A stretch of DNA of 6,114 nucleotides from JAZDDE01 sp039714435 (GTDB taxonomy: Bacteria > Gemmatimonadota > Gemmatimonadetes > Palauibacterales > Palauibacteraceae): assembly GCA_039714435.1 (NCBI GenBank), contig JBDLJJ010000144.1, positions 1-6,114 of the forward strand. The letters run 5' to 3'. Positions within the stretch are counted from its first letter, which is position 1. Each line of letters opens with the position of its first letter. This document shows, piece after piece, positions 1 to 4,805 of this stretch. The notes under the pieces were generated by a model. The model ran no database searches, was not told where the DNA came from, and saw only the letters and a program-made list of their open reading frames with translations. A program made the translations under genes and the position numbers.

Positions 1-1
1 C

Positions 2-52
2 GAGGCCGAACAGCTGCGCTGGTTCCCGACGCCTGTCGAGATAGGCGGGTGA
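2..52 (+). CDS. Possible 3' end of a gene cut by the window edge
   Basis: An open frame enters from the left edge and ends at TGA (50-52), giving the tail EAEQLRWFPTPVEIGG. I do not recognise the family. It is supported only by its position: a GC-rich inverted repeat starts six bases after the stop, and the next gene to the right converges on it from the minus strand, which is a usual convergent layout. A competing minus-strand frame starts at an ATG at 100-98, runs open to the edge (beginning MASARPWLSALQRAVN), and lies 22 bases beyond the stop of the 62-residue membrane protein. Sixteen codons cannot decide between the two. Confidence 0.28.
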   Translation, partial: EAEQLRWFPTPVEIGG

Positions 53-57
53 GTTAA

Positions 58-93
58 CCGCCCGCTGTAGCGCCGATAGCCACGGGCGGGCGG
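58..93. terminator. GC-rich hairpin, possible bidirectional terminator
   Basis: CCGCCCGC at 58-65 is the exact reverse complement of GCGGGCGG at 86-93, giving an 8-bp stem around a 20-base loop. A shifted 7-bp pairing with 83-89 is also possible. It lies between a possible plus-strand gene end (52) and the minus-strand stop at 123. There is no T-run on either side, so it is not a canonical intrinsic terminator. Confidence 0.3.
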
Positions 94-122
94 ACGCCAT
101 ATGCGCCTGTTTGCTGCGGGCG

Positions 123-311
123 TCATATGTCGAGTTCCTTCAGTGTTTCAAATCCCTCAGGTGTCGAATCAAACTCCTGGGGTATCACGTCGAAGTCCTT
201 GAGTTTCTTCTCGAGATTATTGAGGCGTTTGTGAACATATGCGAGTCCTATGAGCACGATGCTCAATGCCGCCATCGCCATTGTAAGTGCAGTTACCGCT
301 ATGCCTTCCAT
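123..311 (-). CDS. Small single-span membrane protein downstream of PadR
   Basis: This 62-residue protein has a hydrophobic segment at about residues 4-26 (VTALTMAMAALSIVLIGLAY), then a basic and charged stretch around 28-40 (HKRLNNLEKKLKDFD) that could form a short coiled coil, and an acidic tail. I infer an inner-membrane protein with the charged part in the cytoplasm. I do not recognise a named family; the layout is loosely like PspB-type small proteins but without sequence evidence. The ATG follows the PadR stop by three bases, and a strong Shine-Dalgarno AAAGGAG overlaps the end of padR six bases upstream, which supports both the start and co-transcription. PadR genes are often co-transcribed with the membrane protein they control, so this may be a PadR target or partner (inference). 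Confidence 0.72.
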   Translation of the reverse strand: MEGIAVTALTMAMAALSIVLIGLAYVHKRLNNLEKKLKDFDVIPQEFDSTPEGFETLKELDI

Positions 312-314
312 ATA

Positions 315-671
315 TTACTCCTTTGCTTGTCTTACGTGAACTTCGTCATTTGGGCCCCAGAGTGAACCCAAAGCGCCGTCTGCAATCCGCCACTGGCGCT
401 TCTTTTCCTCGAGTTCAGCCAGCCCGTCTTCGTCTACCGAATAGTATTTTCGCTGTCGACCGGTGGGTGATGCCTGCCAATACGAACTGACCATTCCGTT
501 GTTCTCCAGCCGGTGAAGAACTGGATACAACATGCTCTCATTCCATTTGAGCTCGCCGTGCGACAACGCGGAGACTCGCTGGATAATCTCATAGCCGTAA
601 GAGTCCCCTTCCTGCAGTATCGACAGGATGAGTGCTTCCGAGGTCGCGGCGACTAGTTTCTTATCAAGCAT
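315..671 (-). CDS. PadR family transcriptional regulator
   Basis: This is a DNA-binding repressor of the short PadR type (about 118 residues from the chosen start). The winged-helix region shows the family pattern: EALILSILQEGDSYGYEIIQ at about residues 12-31, ESMLYPVLHRLENNGMV at 45-61 as the recognition part, and the wing with GRQRKYYSVDEDG at 71-83. A C-terminal helix (LEEKKRQWRIADGAL) would serve dimerisation. The frame is open up to a MetMet at 743-738, but the added residues are proline-rich and unlike the family, so the ATG at 671-669 is preferred. None of the candidate starts has a clear ribosome-binding site. The small membrane protein at 123-311 follows three bases downstream. PadR proteins commonly respond to phenolics, drugs or envelope stress and repress their own operon; the ligand here cannot be read from the sequence. 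Confidence 0.9.
   Translation of the reverse strand: MLDKKLVAATSEALILSILQEGDSYGYEIIQRVSALSHGELKWNESMLYPVLHRLENNGMVSSYWQASPTGRQRKYYSVDEDGLAELEEKKRQWRIADGALGSLWGPNDEVHVRQAKE
318..324 (-). promoter_or_regulatory. Shine-Dalgarno site for the small membrane protein
   Basis: On the minus strand AAAGGAG (324 to 318) sits six bases before the ATG at 311-309, immediately before the TAA stop of the PadR gene (317-315). It is the best ribosome-binding site in the left cluster and makes the small ORF convincing as a translated gene. Confidence 0.7.
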
Positions 672-706
672 CGCGTCACGATGCATCGCGTTGTGAGGTA
701 TGTCAA
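668..706 (-). promoter_or_regulatory. Possible PadR-gene promoter and operator
   Basis: On the minus strand TTGACA occurs at 706-701, a perfect -35 box, but 17 bases on the -10 position reads CATCGT, a poor match. The stretch also holds a 10-bp perfect palindrome CGATGCATCG (679-688) and an 8-bp direct repeat GCATCGCG (668-675 and 683-690) just before the preferred PadR start. Such symmetry could be an autoregulatory operator. If transcription starts here the leader is nearly absent, which would fit the lack of a ribosome-binding site. Confidence 0.25.
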
Positions 707-789
707 GAGGTAGGGGGGTAGGTGGTGATTTCACGACCATCATTCGCTTGAGGCGTGCTTAAGTGGCTAGAGGGACTCCGGACGGCTCG

Positions 790-1341
790 CTAGAGCGGCG
801 ATAGCCACGGCGAGTTCGAGACGTGGAGAAGCAGGACTATCGTCAGTACCGCGAAAGATCGCCGGCCGTATTTGTCGGACTTGCGCGCCCGCGAGACGTA
901 GAACGCTCCGGCCAGGGCGACGAAGGCCAGTTCCACGAACCACCAGCCGTGCGGGAATCGTTGCCACAGTCCCAACCCCAAGTGAACCTCCGACCCGGGC
1001 CACAGGGCTAGATCCGGTGGGTGCATAGGCAGGTCGAGGAGGAAATGCGAGAAAGCCGCGATACTCATGATCCCCGCGATTCGGCCACCCATTCTGAGGA
1101 AAAACATTCCGAACGCGGCAGACCAGGCAATCGACATGACGAGTGAGTGAGACCAGTCGATAAAGTCCAGCGAAAAGCCGGGCGAGATCTCGGGCGTCAG
1201 TGTGACTCGCTCAAGCCCGGCCAGCACGAAAGGGCCGAACAGGAGGTCCAGCAGCCCGACACCTACGAGGATGCCCCACATGGGCGCCTTCGGCTCCTTG
1301 GCTTTGAGTGCCAGTCCGGCGGCGAAGTGGCCGGCGTACAC
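790..1341 (-). CDS. DUF457/YdjM-like membrane protein (putative metal-dependent hydrolase)
   Basis: This 183-residue polytopic membrane protein resembles the YdjM/DUF457 group, which databases label inner-membrane putative metal-dependent hydrolase or permease. Conserved polar residues sit in or beside the membrane spans: His5 (MYAGHFAAGLALK), Asp32 (GLLDLLFGPF), His65-Ser66 (IDWSHSLVMS), His99 and Asp103 (SHFLLDLP), His107 and Asp110. Hydrophobic spans lie at about 22-42, 64-83, 88-105, 132-150 and 162-174. The start is GTG at 1341-1339; family members start at the equivalent of MYAGH, so this short N-terminus is credible. The GTG follows directly, in the same frame, the TAG stop of a 36-codon ORF, which suggests translation by termination and re-initiation; a G-rich stretch 10-15 bases upstream is the only ribosome-site candidate. 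Substrate and true biochemical role of the family are not established. Confidence 0.82.
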   Translation of the reverse strand: MYAGHFAAGLALKAKEPKAPMWGILVGVGLLDLLFGPFVLAGLERVTLTPEISPGFSLDFIDWSHSLVMSIAWSAAFGMFFLRMGGRIAGIMSIAAFSHFLLDLPMHPPDLALWPGSEVHLGLGLWQRFPHGWWFVELAFVALAGAFYVSRARKSDKYGRRSFAVLTIVLLLHVSNSPWLSPL

Positions 1342-1452
1342 CTACCGCGGGCCCCCGGTCCGGCCCCGGCGCGGGGAATCGAGCCAATGGATGAGCGGAA
1401 CCGGGACCAGGAAGGCGACAAATACGAACACGGCAAGCCCGACGGTAGTCAT
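1342..1452 (-). CDS. 36-residue small membrane protein abutting the DUF457-like gene
   Basis: ATG at 1452-1450 opens a 36-codon frame ending at TAG (1344-1342). The product starts MTTVGLAVFVFVAFLVPVPL, a clear membrane span at about residues 4-24, followed by IHWLDSPRRGRTGGPR, a strongly basic tail that by the positive-inside rule would be cytoplasmic. GC-rich non-coding sequence seldom gives so clean a hydrophobic segment with basic flank. AGGG lies eight bases before the ATG, a weak ribosome site. The stop touches the GTG of the next gene in the same frame, so it could be a leader that couples translation, an independent small protein, or the N-terminal part of a longer protein interrupted by TAG. 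I do not recognise a family. Confidence 0.5.
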   Translation of the reverse strand: MTTVGLAVFVFVAFLVPVPLIHWLDSPRRGRTGGPR

Positions 1453-1530
1453 GATCAGACCCTATCGCGGTCGTCTCCCGCCGGCAAACAGGCAGATCGC
1501 CACACACGCAACCAATCCTGATGAATCTCC

Positions 1531-1536
1531 ATCATA
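1531..1536 (-). promoter_or_regulatory. Candidate -10 box for the leftward membrane-protein genes
   Basis: On the minus strand TATGAT (1536 to 1531) matches five of six bases of the sigma-70 -10 consensus and would start transcription about 70 bases before the 36-codon ORF. The -35 region at 17-18 bases (CCAAAG or TCCAAA) matches poorly, so this is weak. It lies in the 155-base gap between the divergent genes. Confidence 0.22.
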
Positions 1537-1607
1537 GAAGGTGGCGTAGAAGGCTTTGGAGGAGCCGCCAGACCATCTGAACGGAGTGTGGTGTGAGGGG
1601 ACGGGGT

Positions 1608-3359
1608 ATGAAGCGATTCGTGGCCGAGCTGATCCGCCGCAAGGTGCTGAGGGTGACGGCGGCCTATCTGGTTGTGGGCTTCGCCGTCCTGGAGGCGGCG
1701 GATATACTCCGGGATACGATGCGCCTGCCACCTCAGCTCCTCCACGTGGTGACTCTGGTGTTGATCCTGGGGATTCCACTTACGGTGGCACTGACCTGGA
1801 TCTTCGAGATTTCGTCCAGCGGCGTCCGCCGTACGCAGCCAGCAGCGGATGCCGAGTCCGTGTCACGCATCTGGCCGATCACGGGCATAGTTCTGCTGAG
1901 TACTCTCGCTCTGGGCGCAACAACATGGGTAATTCCCGAGGCCAGCCGTGGAAGGAGCCGGCCGGAGCCTTCTCAGGCCTCGATCGCCGTATTGCCGTTC
2001 GTGAATCTGAGCGGGGATCCAGCCAACGATTATTTCGGAGACGGCCTGGCCGAGGAGCTCACCAACACGCTGTCGCACGTCGGCGACCTTCGCGTCGCCG
2101 CCCGGACATCTTCCTTCGCCTTCAAGGGACGCCAGATCGACGCGATGGAAATCGGGGATATTCTCGGCGTCGCTGCTCTACTGGAAGGCAGCGTGCGCCG
2201 TCAGGGGAGCCGCGTTCGTATCGGAGCCCAGCTCATACGGGCGGTGGACGGCCTGTCTCTGTGGTCCCAGGCGTGGGAGCGGGAACTTACCAGCGCTAAC
2301 GTCTTCGCGATCCAGGACGAGATAACGCATGCGATCGCCGGCGAACTCGAGCGCGAACTACTGCCAGGCTCCAGCCGTCTGGCGGAGCGGCGCACGGACG
2401 ACATCGAGGCCTATGACCTGTATCTTCTGGGCCGGCATCAGTGGGCCAAGCGTACGGCCGACGGACTGAGCAGCGCCATCAGTTTCTTCGAGCAAGCTAT
2501 TGAACGGGACTCGAGCTTCGCCCTCGCCTGGGCCGGGCTGGCGGATTCGTGGGAGGCGCGGCCTTTCTTCGATAGCAGCGTAACGATGGCCGAAGCTGAG
2601 CGCGCCGCCCGACCGGCGGCCGAAAAAGCCCTGGATCTCGCTTCGCATCTGGCCGAATCCCATGCCGCCTTGGGAGTCATTCTCTCCGACTACGATTTCG
2701 ACTATCCAGCCGCCATTTCGAGATTGAACGCAGCTGTCGAGCTGAACCCCAACTATGCCCAGGCCTGGTCGTGGCTGTGCGTGGCCCAGACGATGTCCGG
2801 CGATCCGACGACGGCGCTTGCGTCCTGCGACCGGGCGGTAGCTCTCGATCCGCTGTCTCCCATTCCCAGGGTCCAGCGAGGCCTTGCCCTGATGGTGCTG
2901 GACCGCCACGAGGAAGCTCTTTACGCGTTTGTCGCGGGGGATGACCTGGGTCCGCTAAGCTGGGTCCTGGCCGTCGCTACGCGCTTACAGCTCGGCCAGA
3001 CGGACGAAATCGACGAAGACCTGGTACGAACCGGGGCGGCGCTAGGCCTGCCGGATCCTCAGCGCATGAGATCGGTGGCTGCGACCATCCGCGGAGAAGG
3101 GGGGCGAGAGACTTCCCTCGCTATCCTCCACGACCTGGAAGCGGCACATCGGATAGGGTTCCTCGAGCTGGCCCCCCTGTACGCGTGGGTCGGAGCGCCC
3201 GAGGAAGCGTGGAGAGTGTTCGCGCAGGCGATCGCCGAGCGTGATCCGTGGCTGCCCTTCGCAGGCTCGGTCACGTCCTTCGCTCCGCTGCACCAAGACC
3301 CGCGTTTTGCCGCAGCGCTGGATTCACTCGGAATCAGGGGCGGTCGGTCGGCCGAGTAG
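1608..3359 (+). CDS. Membrane-anchored TolB/FlgO-like domain protein with TPR repeats
   Basis: The 583-residue protein begins MKRFVAELIRRKVLRVTAAY, the typical opening of a family with N-terminal membrane spans, a TolB/FlgO-like domain and a C-terminal TPR region, often annotated only as TPR protein. Spans lie at about residues 17-38, 44-67 and 88-108. The TolB/FlgO-like domain runs from about 123 to 245 (SIAVLPFVNLSGDPANDYFG, then GLAEELTNTLSHVGDLRVAA and LLEGSVRRQGSRVRIGAQLI). TPR-like helices follow from about 266 to 445, with clear units around AISFFEQAIERDSSFALAW, AISRLNAAVELNPNYAQAW and ALASCDRAVALDPLSPIPR; the end (RDPWLPF, then LHQDPRFAALDSLG-like residues) is also family-typical. The start at 1608 is preferred over GTG 1593 because GAGGGG lies seven bases before it. 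Relatives often carry an N-terminal DNA-binding or cyclase domain; none is present here. The likely role is a protein-interaction scaffold at the inner membrane. It stands alone, divergent from the left cluster. Confidence 0.88.
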   Translation: MKRFVAELIRRKVLRVTAAYLVVGFAVLEAADILRDTMRLPPQLLHVVTLVLILGIPLTVALTWIFEISSSGVRRTQPAADAESVSRIWPITGIVLLSTLALGATTWVIPEASRGRSRPEPSQASIAVLPFVNLSGDPANDYFGDGLAEELTNTLSHVGDLRVAARTSSFAFKGRQIDAMEIGDILGVAALLEGSVRRQGSRVRIGAQLIRAVDGLSLWSQAWERELTSANVFAIQDEITHAIAGELERELLPGSSRLAERRTDDIEAYDLYLLGRHQWAKRTADGLSSAISFFEQAIERDSSFALAWAGLADSWEARPFFDSSVTMAEAERAARPAAEKALDLASHLAESHAALGVILSDYDFDYPAAISRLNAAVELNPNYAQAWSWLCVAQTMSGDPTTALASCDRAVALDPLSPIPRVQRGLALMVLDRHEEALYAFVAGDDLGPLSWVLAVATRLQLGQTDEIDEDLVRTGAALGLPDPQRMRSVAATIRGEGGRETSLAILHDLEAAHRIGFLELAPLYAWVGAPEEAWRVFAQAIAERDPWLPFAGSVTSFAPLHQDPRFAAALDSLGIRGGRSAE

Positions 3360-3420
3360 GGTCCGAGAGGGAACCAGCGCAGGTTTCTTGCGTCCGGGAA
3401 CCACCTCGCCACTCCGTACG

Positions 3421-3449
3421 TTGGAACAAATACTTCACTAATGAATAAT
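3421..3449 (+). promoter_or_regulatory. Sigma-70-type promoter of the MarR operon
   Basis: TTGGAA (3421-3426, four of six bases of the -35 consensus) is separated by exactly 17 bases from AATAAT (3444-3449, five of six of the -10 consensus). This AT-rich stretch stands out in a GC-rich context, and no other pair in the 145-base gap is as good. Transcription would start near 3456, giving a leader of about 50 bases. Confidence 0.5.
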
Positions 3450-3486
3450 TGACTAGTGCGGCAATCTCGTGAATGCTCGTTAGTGA
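3435..3486 (+). promoter_or_regulatory. Inverted repeats over the MarR promoter (probable operator)
   Basis: Three related half-sites are present: TCACTAA (3435-3441, in the promoter spacer), CTAGTG (3453-3458, just after the -10 box) and TTAGTGA (3480-3486). The first and third are perfect 7-bp inverted copies. CACTA (3436-3440) and TAGTG (3454-3458) form a second inverted pair spaced by 13 bases. MarR proteins bind such palindromes over their own promoters, so autorepression is the likely function. Confidence 0.45.
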
Positions 3487-3504
3487 GCGCATCCAGGCAG
3501 AGGT

Positions 3505-4035
3505 ATGGGGCTTATGGAAGTACCATCAGGTCGCATCAAACAGGAGATCAAGCAGGGAAAGCCATTTGGCTCGCACGCACGTGCAGCCGCCGTGTCGCTG
3601 GTCCGAACGGTAGACATGCTGAAGGGATTCATAGGCGATGTGTTGTCGGCCGGAGGCATCACTCTTCAGCAGTACAACGTGCTTCGAATCTTGCGCGGGG
3701 CGGGCGAAGCCGGGCTTCCAACCCTGGAAATAAGAGAACGACTGCTGGAGCGGAGCGCAGGCATAACCAAACTGATGGATCGCCTGGAGCGAAAGGGCCT
3801 GGTCAGGCGAGAGCGCGGAACAGATGACCGCCGCCAGATTCGCTGCCACATCACGCCTGAGGCTCTTTCTCTTCTTTCATCTCTGGAAGCCCCTGTAGCA
3901 GCTGCCGAGGAAGCAGCGCTTGGTCTAGGGCCCGAAGACCTGGCCTCGCTGCTGGGAATCCTCGACAGGATTCGTATGCGTGTCGGCGAACAAATCGCGG
4001 CAGAACTGACGGACAGCGTGGCGGAGGCTGAGTGA
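3505..4035 (+). CDS. MarR family transcriptional regulator
   Basis: This 176-residue winged-helix regulator shows the MarR plan. An N-terminal lead (GRIKQEIKQGKPF, residues 9-21) is followed by dimerisation helix 1 (AAVSLVRTVDMLKGFI), helix 2 with ITLQQYNVLRILRG (52-65), the helix-turn-helix (TLEIRERLLERSAGITKLMD, about 73-92, then RLERKGLVRRE), the wing with the family signature DDRRQIRCHIT (107-117), and C-terminal dimerisation helices. Cys114 in the wing is the only cysteine; one cysteine there is not enough to argue for redox sensing. ATG at 3505 has AGAGG very close (one base gap); ATG at 3514 (Met4) would be spaced better and is a reasonable alternative. It heads a three-gene unit with a lipoprotein and a barrel-cupredoxin protein, and probably represses it. 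The ligand is unknown. Confidence 0.92.
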   Translation: MGLMEVPSGRIKQEIKQGKPFGSHARAAAVSLVRTVDMLKGFIGDVLSAGGITLQQYNVLRILRGAGEAGLPTLEIRERLLERSAGITKLMDRLERKGLVRRERGTDDRRQIRCHITPEALSLLSSLEAPVAAAEEAALGLGPEDLASLLGILDRIRMRVGEQIAAELTDSVAEAE

Positions 4036-4042
4036 GCGCCTG

Positions 4043-4055
4043 GCTGAAAATCAGC
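4043..4055 (+). other. Small hairpin between the MarR and lipoprotein genes
   Basis: GCTGA, AAA, TCAGC forms a perfect 5-bp stem with a three-base loop, eight bases after the MarR stop, followed by AGTTTC. A direct repeat TTCACAA (4059-4065 and 4073-4079) follows. It might be a weak attenuator or RNA-processing site that lowers expression of the structural genes relative to the regulator, but the stem is short and the T-run is only three bases. Confidence 0.2.
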
Positions 4056-4100
4056 AGTTTCACAACCAACTGTTCACAATCAATGACGGAGTTCAACCCG

Positions 4101-4805
4101 ATGAAGGATACACCATCAAGCCACTCCCTATCTCTGGTAGGCGGCATAGCCCGACTCGGCTTAGTCGGCCTGGCAATAGTTCTGGCCACCGCCGCGTGCG
4201 GTGACGATATGACTGAGCCGGACAATAATCCGCCTACGGCTGCCGTATCGGCCAATCCGACCCAGGTGCCACCAGGAGACGGGAACTCGACGATCGTCAG
4301 CATCGACGGCTCGGCGTCGACCGATCCGGACGGAGACGCTCTCACCTACAGTTGGATGGTGCCCAGCGGCACGTTCGAGAACGGGACCACGAACGCGGAC
4401 CCGATGATCGACGTGACATTCCCGGGCGCAGCGCCCTACCTGGTCACTCTGCTGGTAAGCGACGGAAACGGAGGCAGTGACTCGGCCGAGATCACGATCG
4501 GGCTATCCGGCAGCGCCAACGTCGCCCCCACAGCGGCTTTCGTCGCCACGCCTACCACTGTGCCAGCGGGTGACGGCAACATGACGATCGTCACCCTGGA
4601 CGCCTCTACATCATCCGACCCTGACGGCGAGTCCCTGACCTACAGCTGGACCGTTCCCAGCGGCACATTCGAGGCTGGCACCGATGCGAATAGTGAAATC
4701 GCTCAGGTGACGTTTCCCGGCGCCGCGCCGTACACCGTGACTTTGGTCGTGGACGACGGAAACGGGGGCACAGACTCGACCAGCTTCACCATTCAACTGA
4801 GCTGA
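4101..4805 (+). CDS. Lipoprotein with two PKD-like (Ig-fold) repeats
   Basis: From ATG 4101 the product has 234 residues. A basic and hydrophobic signal segment (about 12-32, LVGGIARLGLVGLAIVLATA) ends at TAAC-GDD, so Cys33 is the likely lipidation site, although Thr instead of Leu at -3 is a weak lipobox. After a short polar linker come two PKD-like beta-sandwich repeats (about 44-136 and 142-234) with a period of exactly 98 residues. Both contain PPGDGN or PAGDGN, the calcium-loop-like DPDG followed by LTYSW, PSGTFE, TFPGAAPY and DDGNGG or SDGNGG. Such domains usually mediate adhesion or protein contacts at the cell surface. The frame extends upstream to a GTG at 4032 overlapping the MarR stop, but that would put 23 polar residues before the signal peptide; GGAG ten bases before 4101 supports the shorter form. 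The stop shares one base with the next ATG. Confidence 0.85.
   Translation: MKDTPSSHSLSLVGGIARLGLVGLAIVLATAACGDDMTEPDNNPPTAAVSANPTQVPPGDGNSTIVSIDGSASTDPDGDALTYSWMVPSGTFENGTTNADPMIDVTFPGAAPYLVTLLVSDGNGGSDSAEITIGLSGSANVAPTAAFVATPTTVPAGDGNMTIVTLDASTSSDPDGESLTYSWTVPSGTFEAGTDANSEIAQVTFPGAAPYTVTLVVDDGNGGTDSTSFTIQLS

Noticed and set aside
2..100. Open minus-strand frame from ATG 100-98 to the left edge (begins MASARPWLSALQRAVN), as a third gene after the small membrane protein
   Set aside because: It is unrecognised, overlaps the GC-rich hairpin, and competes with a plus-strand gene tail that fits a convergent layout better. It cannot be excluded because the edge cuts it.
98..241. CATATG at 98-103, 124-129 and 236-241 as a repeated site
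   Set aside because: A six-base palindrome with no constant spacing or shared flanks; two copies lie within or at the end of coding sequence.
1147..1537. Overlapping plus-strand open frames of 111-124 codons opposite the DUF457-like gene
   Set aside because: They are rich in Arg, Pro, Ser and Gln with no domain pattern and lie antisense to a clear membrane protein; they reflect GC-rich codon bias.
1556..2299. A 247-codon plus-strand frame overlapping the TolB/FlgO-TPR gene
   Set aside because: Its Gly- and Arg-rich composition has no recognisable domain, while the overlapping frame encodes a full, family-typical protein.
3369..3395. Possible terminator hairpin after the TPR gene (CGCA...TGCG)
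   Set aside because: A four-base stem without a T-run is expected by chance.
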